NCBI RefSeq assembly: GCF_019423705.1
Contig: NZ_JAHZAX010000001.1
Span: forward strand, 251,998 to 315,997
DNA length: 64,000 nt
Reading direction: 5' to 3'
DNA from: Ruminococcus sp.
GTDB taxonomy: Bacteria; Bacillota; Clostridia; Oscillospirales; Ruminococcaceae
In this document: in pieces, positions 16,664 to 25,983 of the stretch
Position numbering within the stretch: position 1 is the stretch's first letter
How the letters are laid out: every line of letters begins with the position of its first letter
The notes under the pieces: generated by a model
Told to the model about the DNA's origin: nothing
What the model saw: the letters and a program-made list of their open reading frames with translations, nothing else
The model's database searches: none
Made by a program: the position numbers and the translations under genes

Positions 16664-18136
16664 TTAGAAACCATAATTGTAATTGTAGCCGCCTAAACCG
16701 TTGCCGTTGCCATAGTTGTTGTAATAATCATTGTAGTTATTGTAATCATTCTGCTGGTCATTCTGAGTGTCGTCATTTGTTTCTGAGGACTCTGCTGTGG
16801 ATTCGCCGAGGACTACGTCTACATTTATCATCTTCTTGTTACGATATACAGTGAGCTGTACTGTGTCACCTACTTGGCACTTGTTTTTGATCTCGTTGAG
16901 CTCGCTGATAGAGGAGATAACAGTTCCGTTGATACCGATGATGATATCATTTTCCTGTATGCCTGCCTTTTCAGAGCCGCTGCCCTCAGTTACGCTCTTT
17001 ACAAGGAAGCCCTGTGGTACGCCATAATATGATGAATATGCGCTTGTGATATCTGTGCCGGAAAGTCCGAGGCTTGGTCTGCCTGTTACATATCCGTTCT
17101 TCATAAGGTCTTCAATGATAGGAAGAGCTTCGTCGATCGGGATAGCAAAGCCGAGACCTTCGCCAACTGATGATGATACCTTTGCGGAAGTAATGCCTAT
17201 TACCTGACCGTATGCGTTGATGAGCGGACCGCCTGAGTTACCGCTGTTGATAGAAGCGTCAGTCTGAATGAGGTTCATCGTTCTGTCCTCGACTGTCAAA
17301 GTTCTGTCTGTTGCGGAGATTATTCCTGCTGTTACGGAGTTCGCAAGGGAGAAGCCGAGCGGATTACCGATCACGATAGAAGCTTCGCCGACTTGAAGAT
17401 CGGCCGATGTGCCGAACTCTGCGGCGGTAAGACCTGTGGCGTCTATTTTAAGAACTGCGATATCGCTCTGTGTGTCCTTGCCGACAAGTGTTGCTGTATA
17501 AGTAAGGTTGTCCTCGCTGTCGGAGCTGTCTGTGCTGTCGTCAGATTTCTTTGAATCTGAGCTGTCGCTTGTATCTGTGCCGTTATAGCTGTCTGGCAAA
17601 ACGACTGAGATAGATTTTGCGCCGTCAACAACGTGTGCATTCGTTACGATGTAGCCGTCCTCGCTCATTATAATGCCTGAACCTGTGGCTGTACCGTTTG
17701 AAAGTATGCAGGAGATCCCGACAACGGAAGGCGATACTTTCTTAACGATATCAGGAATTGACATTGCGTCGGAAGGCGTTGAGAGCTGTTCGATAGTCGG
17801 CAGATTTGTGCGGTCTACTGTGCTCTTTGTTTTTGTATCGGAAGAATCCTTTGAAGTTACTGTGCTTGAAGATGTTGTGCCAACGCTTTTGCCTGTTACA
17901 AGATTGTAGCCGACGATAGATGTTGTGCCGATAGCACCCACGCAAAGAACTGCGATCACGCCTGTGAGAATTTTCTTGCCCTTTGATCTCTTTTTGTTAG
18001 GGGTGTAGGTGAATTCGTTTTTGTCACCCTGATTATATGTGTTAAATCCGTTATTGTTGTTCATTCCGTTCTGGGAGAAGTTCCCGTCGAAATTGTTGGA
18101 GTTGAAGCCGTTGTTATTGTTGTTGAATTCATTCAT
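16664..18136 (-). CDS. HtrA/DegP-like membrane-anchored serine protease with PDZ domain
   Basis: This 490-residue protein has an Asn/Gly-rich cytoplasmic N-terminus, one membrane segment (about 56-78), then a trypsin-like domain with His168 (TNAHVV), Asp225 (SDIAVLK) and Ser301 (GNSGGPL). A PDZ domain follows at about 370-455. The start at 18136 follows AGGAGG by 8 bases; the frame upstream to 18166 includes that site. HtrA proteins degrade misfolded proteins at the cell surface. Two features are unusual: a Ser/Asp-rich insert (about 184-210) between His and Asp, and an Asn/Tyr/Gly low-complexity C-terminal tail of about 35 residues. Confidence 0.92.
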   Translation of the reverse strand: MNEFNNNNNGFNSNNFDGNFSQNGMNNNNGFNTYNQGDKNEFTYTPNKKRSKGKKILTGVIAVLCVGAIGTTSIVGYNLVTGKSVGTTSSSTVTSKDSSDTKTKSTVDRTNLPTIEQLSTPSDAMSIPDIVKKVSPSVVGISCILSNGTATGSGIIMSEDGYIVTNAHVVDGAKSISVVLPDSYNGTDTSDSSDSKKSDDSTDSSDSEDNLTYTATLVGKDTQSDIAVLKIDATGLTAAEFGTSADLQVGEASIVIGNPLGFSLANSVTAGIISATDRTLTVEDRTMNLIQTDASINSGNSGGPLINAYGQVIGITSAKVSSSVGEGLGFAIPIDEALPIIEDLMKNGYVTGRPSLGLSGTDITSAYSSYYGVPQGFLVKSVTEGSGSEKAGIQENDIIIGINGTVISSISELNEIKNKCQVGDTVQLTVYRNKKMINVDVVLGESTAESSETNDDTQNDQQNDYNNYNDYYNNYGNGNGLGGYNYNYGF

Positions 18137-18853
18137 AATGAAAACCTCCTGTATAGTAAGCGGCAATATATTATATAATGTAATAAGTATTATATTTTAT
18201 AACGTGCCGCTGTTGATCTTATTAGGCGCTTCCGACTGTTTTTTATCAGAAGGCTCTTTCGTTTTGCTATAATTATATTATACCTGCCTATGTGATAACT
18301 ATATGATAGTTCGGACAAGTTTTAATGTATTTTCGCTGATAATGGCGTTTCTATGTGTGTTTTTTAGGTGTCAGAGGGTGATTTTTGGCAGCTGAGGGAC
18401 GATTTTTATGGTGTGAGGGCTTGATTTTATGCGTCGGTGATGTTTCAATGGGGTTGGCGGAGCTGACTGAAAATGAGCGAATCTTGCATTAAAATTATCG
18501 GGTAAAAGTGCACAAATGAGTTTTTCGTGACCGTTTGTGAATGTTTGGAAGTTAACGTTTTCCGCTTTTCGATATTTTCGGATATTCTATACTTCTGCGG
18601 TTCAGTTTTGCATATTTTTAATAAATAAAACAAATTGTTTTTGTTGTATTTCAATAGAAATAGGGTCGCAAATTTAAAACGAAATGAAAAATTTTTATGA
18701 ATTACAAACGCAAATCCTTAAAGTCACGTGGTTTTCAACTTTTTTTGACAAGTTTTATTGCGAAATGCACAAAAAACAAGAAAAGGCTTTGTTTAAGGTG
18801 ACTAAATCATTTTCAGAGCCCGATTTTCGGGTTACTTAAACGTTTAATCTGCC
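18137..18853. other. AT-rich gap with degenerate tandem repeat
   Basis: This 700-bp non-coding stretch lies between the divergent htrA and ABC genes. At 18368-18431 are three imperfect ~21-base units sharing AGGG..GATTTTT. Near 18740-18850 is a hairpin CCCGATTTTCGGG flanked by GTTTAAGGTGAC and GTTACTTAAAC. No ORF with a ribosome site was found. Confidence 0.5.
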
Positions 18854-18882
18854 TTGACAAAGCACACATAAATTGTTATAAT
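18854..18882 (+). promoter_or_regulatory. Promoter of the 19.2 kb ABC gene block
   Basis: TTGACA (18854-18859), a 17-base spacer, TATAAT (18877-18882). It leaves an untranslated leader of about 280 nt before the first ATPase. A second -10-like TATAAT lies near 19058 without a good -35. Confidence 0.7.
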
Positions 18883-19166
18883 TAAGATTAGCTAAATAAG
18901 CCCTTTTCAGCATTTTTCATAAATTTGTGGGCTGTTTTGCATAATTTATTACCCCGATTTTGAACATTTTGTACAATAAATACAAGATGTTGTGGTTCTT
19001 GCGTGCTCAAGACACGATATGTGAATAATGCACAAAATATTTTACTAAAGTTTGAGTATAATTCATACGTCAAATTCACCAATGGTGAGGTAAAATTGGA
19101 CCAGCCAAAAAGATCGGAGAGGATAAAATCGTAAGGTCGTATGTTTATGTTAGGAGTTGAGGCGGT

Positions 19167-19844
19167 ATGGAAACAATTCTTTCAACAAATGGTCTGTGCC
19201 GTGATTTCAAGATCGGCGACGGAAGCATTGTTCACGCCCTTAGAGATATAAACATCGAGATCGAAAAGGGAAAGCTTACTATTCTAAGGGGACGTTCCGG
19301 AAGCGGCAAGACTACGCTTATAAACATTCTCGGGGCGCTGGATAAGCCGACGAAAGGTTCGGTAGAGTTTGGCGGACGTGATATCACAAAGCTGTCGGAA
19401 CGGGTGAGAGATGATATAAGGCGCTATCAAATGGCATTCGTTTTTCAGTCGGTGGCGCTGATGTCGGGAATGACCGCTTATGAGAACGTGGATTTCGGGC
19501 TGCGGCTTGCGAAATATCCTTATGAGGAGAGAGATAAGCGCACAAGGGAATGTCTTAAAAATGTGGGGCTTGAAAAGCGAATGTTCCATAGGCCGGGCGA
19601 GATGTCGGGCGGTGAGCAGCAGCGTGTGGCTATTGCAAGGGCGATCGCACACAAGCCTGATATCATTTTTGCGGACGAGCCTACTGCCGAACTTGATACG
19701 GCGACTGCGCTTCACATTGTAAAGCTTTTCAAAGAGCTGGTGGCGAGGGATCAGATGACTATTATAATGACCACCCACGACCCCAGTATGATAGATATAG
19801 CCGATAAGGTTTATACATTGGAGGATGGTGAGATAGTTGAGTGA
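19167..19844 (+). CDS. MacB/LolD-type ABC ATPase 1
   Basis: This 225-residue ATPase has Walker A GRSGSGKTT, Q-loop FVFQSVAL, signature MSGGEQQR, Walker B IIFADEPTAELD and H-loop TTHD. The FADEPTAELD and the length are typical of the LolD/MacB/FtsE group, which powers FtsX-type permeases rather than sugar uptake. The likely partners are the FtsX permease at 34312-37320 and the adaptor at 33161-34264, which lie 13 kb downstream beyond the sugar transport genes. The next ATPase gene starts inside its last codons, so the two ATPases may form a heterodimer. Confidence 0.9.
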   Translation: METILSTNGLCRDFKIGDGSIVHALRDINIEIEKGKLTILRGRSGSGKTTLINILGALDKPTKGSVEFGGRDITKLSERVRDDIRRYQMAFVFQSVALMSGMTAYENVDFGLRLAKYPYEERDKRTRECLKNVGLEKRMFHRPGEMSGGEQQRVAIARAIAHKPDIIFADEPTAELDTATALHIVKLFKELVARDQMTIIMTTHDPSMIDIADKVYTLEDGEIVE

Positions 19845-20778
19845 AGAACTTGAATCTATTGTAACCGCTGACAATGATAAATATATGATACGGTGTGAAA
19901 ACCTGGTGAAGATTTACAAAACTTCTGAAGTTGAAGTAGTGGCGCTTCAAGGGCTTGACCTCGATGTTGAGAGGGGCGAGCTTATGGCCATCGTCGGAAA
20001 CTCGGGAAGCGGTAAATCTACGCTGCTCAATATGCTGGGAGGACTTGATAAGCCCTCGGCAGGAAGCCTTTATGTGGACGGGAAAAATCTTCTTAAGTTC
20101 ACGGACAAGGATTATATGGAGTATAAAAGGAACACCGTTGGATTTGTCTGGCAGAATAATGCACGAAATCTTGTGCCTTATCTGACGGCGGTGCAGAACG
20201 TTGAGCTGCCTATGTTGCTTAACGGGGCGCATAAAAGGCGGCAGAAAGCCTTGGAGCTGCTTGACAGAGTGGGGCTGCTGAAACGAAAGAACAGCAGGCT
20301 TGATCAGATGTCGGGCGGTGAACAGCAAAGGGTAGCGATAGCGATAGCGTTGGCGAACGACCCGAGACTGCTGCTGGCTGACGAACCTACCGGTTCGGTG
20401 GACACAAAAACTTCCAATATGATACTTGATATTTTCAAGGAGCTAAACAGAGATAAAAGAATCACTGTTGTGATCGTTACTCACGATCTAAAGCTTGCCG
20501 ACCACATCGACAGAGTGGTGGCTATCAGAGACGGAAGAACGAGCTCGGAGATCGTGAGGAAGCGGTCTTATGTTGAAGAGCTCAACGAAATGGGAGATAT
20601 CGTTTTGGTGGAAAACGCCGAGGAGGCTTCTCACGAAGAACTCATCGTGCTGGATCGCTCAGGACGGCTCCAGCTCCCGAAAGATTTTATGGACGCACTT
20701 GAACTCAAGGGCGGAGATAAGGTCAAGGTCGAGCTTGATGATGACAGTAACAAATTGAAGCTGTTTAAGTCAAGTTAA
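19837..20778 (+). CDS. MacB/LolD-type ABC ATPase 2 with C-terminal AbrB-like domain
   Basis: This 313-residue protein starts with TTG at 19837, overlapping the previous gene by 8 bases, with GGAGGATGG upstream. The ATPase part (about 1-235) has Walker A GNSGSGKST, signature MSGGEQQR and Walker B LLADEPTGSVD. After a linker, residues about 262-313 read LIVLDRSGRLQLPKDFMDAL then KGGDKVKVELDDD, the swapped-hairpin AbrB/MazE pattern (GRxxLPKxxRxxLxxxxGDxVxVE). Such a DNA-binding-type fold on an ABC ATPase is rare; it may instead serve dimerisation or regulation. The gene ends the two-gene unit, and a palindromic element follows. Confidence 0.85.
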   Translation: MSEELESIVTADNDKYMIRCENLVKIYKTSEVEVVALQGLDLDVERGELMAIVGNSGSGKSTLLNMLGGLDKPSAGSLYVDGKNLLKFTDKDYMEYKRNTVGFVWQNNARNLVPYLTAVQNVELPMLLNGAHKRRQKALELLDRVGLLKRKNSRLDQMSGGEQQRVAIAIALANDPRLLLADEPTGSVDTKTSNMILDIFKELNRDKRITVVIVTHDLKLADHIDRVVAIRDGRTSSEIVRKRSYVEELNEMGDIVLVENAEEASHEELIVLDRSGRLQLPKDFMDALELKGGDKVKVELDDDSNKLKLFKSS

Positions 20779-20783
20779 ACCAG

Positions 20784-20959
20784 AAGGCGATACTGCACAA
20801 AGACCGCCTAGCGGCTTTGCACGCAATCTGCTTGCAGATTTTCCGCCATATAGCACATAGATCCCTTGACATACGACAGTATGCCTTCGGAATTTCTGCA
20901 CTATCTGACGAAAAATCAGACGGCGCATCTTACGCACAATCTTTGCGCAGCATCGCCTT
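20784..20959. repeat. 176-bp element with 19-bp terminal inverted repeats
   Basis: The left end AAGGCGATACTGCACAAAG (20784-20802) matches the right end CTTTGCGCAGCATCGCCTT (20941-20959) inverted at 17 of 19 positions. The interior has several small hairpins: GCCGC..GCGGC, AATCTG..CAGATT, CATAC..GTATG, CTGA..TCAG. No ORF was found. It looks like a MITE-like or structured RNA element between the ATPases and the sugar operon. A candidate -10 TATAAT for the next gene is at 21013-21018. Confidence 0.6.
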
Positions 20960-21099
20960 GCATTTCTTTATTTTTCCCCGTGTGGGTTCAATATTCAGAG
21001 GTTCTATACTATTATAATTTAAGCAATTAAAGCAATGAATTTATGTAGGCTTGATTCTCGCAAAACCAAAAGCAAATTATTTAGAAAGGTGGATTCATA

Positions 21100-24066
21100 G
21101 TGAAAGACACAATGTTTAGGCGTGTTATTTCTTCCGCATTGGCACTTGCTTTGTGCGCAAGCGCTGCTGTTCCTGCGTTCGCAGACAGCGAAGCGGCGGA
21201 CGATAGCGCTCTAGGCACGCAGGCAACTGCTGATGATTCTGCAACAGGCGGCTCTGACGCCACTACAACGGGTACCGATTCGGTACGTCAGACTTCTTAC
21301 AGCAACTACGTTAAGAAGTATGCTGACGCCGCAAGACCGGCCCAGACTGTCGAGGTTCTGGGCAAGGATTACGATCCTGCTCTGGTGGACGGCGCTCAGG
21401 TCTCCGTTACAAGTGTTGACGGAAAAAACGATGTTATGCAATGGGCTAATCAGGAGGGTTCAGTTTCTTGGAAGGTGAACATCCCTGAGACAGGCGTTTA
21501 TAACATCAGAATGGTCTATGAAGCTCTTGAGAGCAACACCAACGATGTTGAATTCTCATTGCTCATCGACGGTGAGAGCCCTTATGCGACTGCTTCAAGA
21601 ATCACACTCAACAAAAGATGGATAAACGAATCCGAGATCAAACAGGATTCAAGACAGAACGATATCCGTCCGGGACAGATCTCTACCCCTTGCTGGCAGG
21701 AGACTCCGCTGGAAGATATCGACGGACTTTTCAATGAGCCTCTCGAGTTCTACATCGAGGCTGGCGAGCACACTATCACATTCGAGTCTGAAAAGGCTGA
21801 GGTAGCTATCGAAAAGTTTGAGTTCTATCAGTATGAAGCACCTGCTGCTTACACAGCTCCTTCTGACAGCGACCTTACACAGGCTCAGGGTCAGAAGATC
21901 ACTCTCGAGGGTGAGACTGCTTCTTACAAGTCATCAAGAACTCTTTATCCTACATCAGACAAGAGCTCTTATCTTACATCGAGCGTAAATGGTTCAAGCC
22001 CTACAAAGACAAGATACAACACCATCGGTTCTGGAAGCTGGACACAGTCAACTCAGACCGTTACTTGGGAATTCAATGTTGAACAGGCAGGCTATTACAA
22101 GCTTGGTATCAGAGCAAGACAGGATCAGATGAGAGGTATGTATTCCAACAGACGTCTTTATGTTGACGGCGTTGTTCCTTGCCTCGAAGCTAATCAGATC
22201 AAGTTCTACTATGATACAGACTGGAGCATCACAACTCCTAAGGCTGAAAACGGCGACGATCTGTACTTCTTCCTCGACGCAGGTACACACACAGTTGCTC
22301 TTGAAGCCGTTCCTGGTGAGATAGGCGAGATAATGGGCGAGCTCGACGAGCTTGTTTACAGCATCAACAGCTATTACAGACAGATCAGACAGATCACAGG
22401 TCCTGATCCGGATGAATACAACAACTATATGATCGATACAGCTATCCCTTCGATCGTTCCTGACTTCAAGGATTACGCTCAGCAGCTGAGAGATCAGAAG
22501 GCAAAGATCGAAAAGCTTTCAAACTCCGGCGGTACTGAGGCCGAGACCCTTGAAAAGATGGCTATCGTTCTTGACAAGTGTATAAAGAAGCCTGACCTTA
22601 TCCCTGAGATGATGTCACAGATCAAGGATAACATCACATCGGTTTCTTCATTCGTTAACCAGTATCGTGAGCAGCCTCTTGAAGTTGACGTTATCGAGCT
22701 GGTAACTTCCGATGAGGAATTCACTTCCTGCGATAAGTCCTTCTTTGGCTCTCTGAGCTTCGGTTTCAAGGGCTTCATCGGTTCATTCTTTGAGGATTAT
22801 AACTCGCTTTCTGATGATGACGCAAGCGCTATGGAGTGCTGGGTAATGCTCGGCCGTGATAACGCTGAGGCTCTTCAGCAGCTCATTTCAAGTGAATATA
22901 ACCCAACAGCTAACACTAAGATCAACCTCAAGCTCGTTCAGGGCGGTATCGTTGAGGCTACATTCGCAGGCAAGGGTCCTGACCTCGCACTCTTTATGGG
23001 CGGCGACTTCCCTATCCAGCTTGCAGCCCGTGGCGTTCTTACCGATTTGACCACATTCAGCGATTTCGACGAGGTTAAGACACGTTTTGCTGACGACGCT
23101 ACTGTTCTTTATCAGTACAACGGCGGTACATACGGACTTCCTTGCGATCAGACGTTCCCAATGCTGTTCTATCGTTCAGATATTCTCAGCGAGTACGATA
23201 TTGATCCTGCAACAGACCTTAACACTTGGGACGGACTTCTCAATTGTCTCCCAACACTTCAGAGAAACTACCTCGAAGTTGGTCTTATCCTCCCTGTAAT
23301 GACAAGCACAGGCGGTACAACTCAGGTATCCGCTATCACAGAGCCTGGTAACACATTTGCTATGCTCCTTCTCCAGCAGGGCCTTAACTATTATAATGAA
23401 GAGCAGACAAAGACAACTTTCGATACACAGGAAGCAGTCAATGCCTTCGACACCTGGACTAAGTTCTACACAACTTACAGCTTCCAGCAGACATACGACG
23501 CATTCACACGTTTCAGAACAGGTGATATGCCGGTAGTTATCCAGAACTACACATTCTTCAACCAGCTTTCTGTTGCCGCTCCTGAGATCAAGGGCTGCTG
23601 GGGCTTCCAGCCAGTTCCCGGTACTGTTCAGGCAGACGGAACTATCAACCACGCAGCAAACTCCAACGGTTCTGGCGCTATCATCTTCACAAAGGCTGCG
23701 GATCAGGAAGGCGCTTGGGACTTCATCAAGTGGTTCACATCAACAGACGCTCAGGTCAAGTATGGTAACAACATCGAGTCTATCCTCGGTACAATGGGTA
23801 GATATGCAACAGCTAACGAAGAAGCTCTCCAGCAGCTCTCTTGGACAACTTCCGAGACTAACCTGCTCCTCGATCAGCTCGACGCACAGGTAGAGATCCC
23901 GATCATTCCTGCTTCTTACGGTGTTACAAGAAACGTTATGAACGCATTCAGATCCGTTGTAAACGACTATGAAAACGCTCGTGACACATTGTTCTGGTAC
24001 AACAAGGATATCAACGACGAGATCACTCGTAAGCTTGAAGACCTTGGTCTTTACGACGAAAACTAA
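21100..24066 (+). CDS. Large extracellular solute-binding protein with two N-terminal CBM-like domains
   Basis: This 988-residue protein starts with GTG at 21100 and has AAAGGTGG upstream. The signal peptide ends PAFA|DS; there is no proper lipobox. Two beta-sandwich, CBM6/35-like modules follow (about 60-250 and 265-430), both with WxVxxxxxGxYxIxxR-type strands and a GEHTITFE/GTHTVALE edge. A helical linker comes next, then a sugar-binding-protein domain (about 560-980) with FAGKGPDLALFMGGD and DGTINHAANSNGSG. It should capture oligosaccharides for the permeases encoded right after it. Direct fusion of carbohydrate modules to a binding protein and the lack of a lipid anchor are unusual in a Gram-positive; another partner may hold it at the surface. 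Confidence 0.85.
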   Translation: MKDTMFRRVISSALALALCASAAVPAFADSEAADDSALGTQATADDSATGGSDATTTGTDSVRQTSYSNYVKKYADAARPAQTVEVLGKDYDPALVDGAQVSVTSVDGKNDVMQWANQEGSVSWKVNIPETGVYNIRMVYEALESNTNDVEFSLLIDGESPYATASRITLNKRWINESEIKQDSRQNDIRPGQISTPCWQETPLEDIDGLFNEPLEFYIEAGEHTITFESEKAEVAIEKFEFYQYEAPAAYTAPSDSDLTQAQGQKITLEGETASYKSSRTLYPTSDKSSYLTSSVNGSSPTKTRYNTIGSGSWTQSTQTVTWEFNVEQAGYYKLGIRARQDQMRGMYSNRRLYVDGVVPCLEANQIKFYYDTDWSITTPKAENGDDLYFFLDAGTHTVALEAVPGEIGEIMGELDELVYSINSYYRQIRQITGPDPDEYNNYMIDTAIPSIVPDFKDYAQQLRDQKAKIEKLSNSGGTEAETLEKMAIVLDKCIKKPDLIPEMMSQIKDNITSVSSFVNQYREQPLEVDVIELVTSDEEFTSCDKSFFGSLSFGFKGFIGSFFEDYNSLSDDDASAMECWVMLGRDNAEALQQLISSEYNPTANTKINLKLVQGGIVEATFAGKGPDLALFMGGDFPIQLAARGVLTDLTTFSDFDEVKTRFADDATVLYQYNGGTYGLPCDQTFPMLFYRSDILSEYDIDPATDLNTWDGLLNCLPTLQRNYLEVGLILPVMTSTGGTTQVSAITEPGNTFAMLLLQQGLNYYNEEQTKTTFDTQEAVNAFDTWTKFYTTYSFQQTYDAFTRFRTGDMPVVIQNYTFFNQLSVAAPEIKGCWGFQPVPGTVQADGTINHAANSNGSGAIIFTKAADQEGAWDFIKWFTSTDAQVKYGNNIESILGTMGRYATANEEALQQLSWTTSETNLLLDQLDAQVEIPIIPASYGVTRNVMNAFRSVVNDYENARDTLFWYNKDINDEITRKLEDLGLYDEN

Positions 24067-24083
24067 TGAAAGGGGAGTAACTA

Positions 24084-25022
24084 ATGGCCAAAACCAATTC
24101 TGAAACGCCTATGATAAAACAGGGCAAGTGGAAATACACTTGGCATATGATGAAGACCAACAAGGCTTGCTATGCAATGCTCCTACCTTTTATGTCTCTG
24201 TTCCTTATCTTTACGGTTGCGCCAGTCGTAATGTCGCTTCCAATAGGTTTCACAAACTTTAATATGATCGAAACTCCTAAATTTGTAGGACTTTCAAACT
24301 TCTATACGCTGTTCCTTAACGACGACGTATTCCTCATCGCAGTAAGAAACACTCTTATCTTTGCGATCTTCACAGGTCCGTTCTCTTATATCCTCAGCTT
24401 CGTTATCGCTTGGCTGATCAACGAGATGAACGCATTCCTTAAAACATTCTTTACGTTTGTTTTCTATGCACCTTCTATGACGACTTCCGTATACGTTACT
24501 TGGCAGCTCATCCTGTCAGGTGACTCCTACGGTTATCTGAACGCTGTCCTCATTGACCTTGGTATCCTCAACGAACCAGCGCAATGGCTGACAGATACAA
24601 GCTACATCCTCACAGTTGTAATCATCGTACAGTTGTGGATGTCAATGGGTGCAGGATTCCTTGCTATCCGTGCAGGCTTCCAGAACATTGATAAGTCAAT
24701 GTACGAAGCCGGCGCTATCGAGGGTATCAAGAACAGATGGCAGGAGCTTTTCTACATCACGATCCCTTCAATGGGTCCACAGCTCCTCTTCGCTGCTGTT
24801 ATCCAGATCTCCTCTTCATTCACAGTCGGCGTTGTTGGTCAGAACCTTGTAGGTCTTCCTTCAACAGACTATGCGGCTCATACTATTATGAACCACGCTA
24901 CCGACTATGGTAACATTCGTTACGAGATGGGTTACGCTTCGGCAATATGCTTCGTGCTGTTCGCCGCTATGCTCCTTGCCAATAAGGGTATCAACTGGCT
25001 CTTAGGCAAGTATCTTGACTAA
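24084..25022 (+). CDS. Sugar ABC transporter permease (MalF/UgpA-like), pair 1
   Basis: This 312-residue protein has six membrane segments and the cytoplasmic EAA loop (YEAGAIEGIKNRWQELFYITIP), which docks the ATPase. It starts 18 bases after the binding-protein gene with AAAGGGGAG upstream. It is CUT1 class and forms a heterodimer with the next gene product. No sugar ATPase is encoded nearby; the MsmX-like protein at 62300-63442 is the best candidate. Confidence 0.92.
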   Translation: MAKTNSETPMIKQGKWKYTWHMMKTNKACYAMLLPFMSLFLIFTVAPVVMSLPIGFTNFNMIETPKFVGLSNFYTLFLNDDVFLIAVRNTLIFAIFTGPFSYILSFVIAWLINEMNAFLKTFFTFVFYAPSMTTSVYVTWQLILSGDSYGYLNAVLIDLGILNEPAQWLTDTSYILTVVIIVQLWMSMGAGFLAIRAGFQNIDKSMYEAGAIEGIKNRWQELFYITIPSMGPQLLFAAVIQISSSFTVGVVGQNLVGLPSTDYAAHTIMNHATDYGNIRYEMGYASAICFVLFAAMLLANKGINWLLGKYLD

Positions 25023-25040
25023 AGGAGGGGAGTATATAAA

Positions 25041-25943
25041 ATGGCTAGAAAAAGAAAAAAGCAGCAGTCAATTGAAAAGCTGAAGGTCAAGGAGAAAAAG
25101 GCGAGAGTCAACGGTTCTCTTGGCGGAGATATAGTTATTTTCGTATTCCTCTGTCTCCTCGGTGCATTTATGGTATTCCCTCTGTATTACTCTGTGATCC
25201 AGTCGCTGAAGCCGGTTGAAGAGCTCTTCGTGTTCCCACCTAAGCTTTACGTTCTTAATCCAACATCAAATAACTTCTCTGATATGTTCAAGGTAGCTGC
25301 AAGCTCCTGGCAGGTCCCTCTGTCAAGATACATCTTCAACAGCTTCTTTATCACGATCGTTATTTGTATTTGCAACCTTTTTGTTTGCTGCTGTGCGGCA
25401 TTCGTTCTTGCAAAATGTAAGTTCCCAGGCAACAAGGTCATCAACCAGATCATCGTTATTGCCCTCCTGTTCTCGTCCAACGCAACTTGGATCATGCAGT
25501 TCTTGGTAATGGCTAAGCTCCATATGATCGATACATACTGGGCACTTATCCTCCCAAGCATTTCAACTGCTATGGGACTTTATCTTATGCGTCAGAGTAT
25601 GACATCTATCCACGATTCTATGGTCGAGGCGGCAAAGGTAGACGGCGCCGGCTTGTTCAGAATTTGCTGGCAGATCGTTGTTCCAAACTCAAAGCCTGCA
25701 TTGATGACACTTATCATCTTCGCATTCCAAGGCGCTTGGAACATTCAGGGCGGTGCTCTGATCTACTCCGAGCAGCTCAAAACACTACCGACAGTTGTAC
25801 AGCAGATCACAGCAGCAGGTCTCGCTCGTCAGGGCGTTACATTTGCAGCAGCAGTTGTACTTCTGATACCACCGCTGGTCGTATTCCTTATTGCCCAGGG
25901 TAACGTTATGGAAACTATGGCTAACTCAGGTATGAAGGATTAA
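25041..25943 (+). CDS. Sugar ABC transporter permease (MalG/UgpE-like), pair 1
   Basis: This 300-residue protein has a basic N-terminus and six membrane segments. The EAA loop reads VEAAKVDGAGLFRICWQIVVP. The ribosome site AAAGGAGGGG lies 12 bases before the ATG. It is the second subunit of the first permease pair; the gap to the preceding gene is 18 bases. Confidence 0.92.
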   Translation: MARKRKKQQSIEKLKVKEKKARVNGSLGGDIVIFVFLCLLGAFMVFPLYYSVIQSLKPVEELFVFPPKLYVLNPTSNNFSDMFKVAASSWQVPLSRYIFNSFFITIVICICNLFVCCCAAFVLAKCKFPGNKVINQIIVIALLFSSNATWIMQFLVMAKLHMIDTYWALILPSISTAMGLYLMRQSMTSIHDSMVEAAKVDGAGLFRICWQIVVPNSKPALMTLIIFAFQGAWNIQGGALIYSEQLKTLPTVVQQITAAGLARQGVTFAAAVVLLIPPLVVFLIAQGNVMETMANSGMKD

Positions 25944-25983
25944 TAGGTACATTAATAATAGAAAAGGAAAAAGGTGATAAGTA

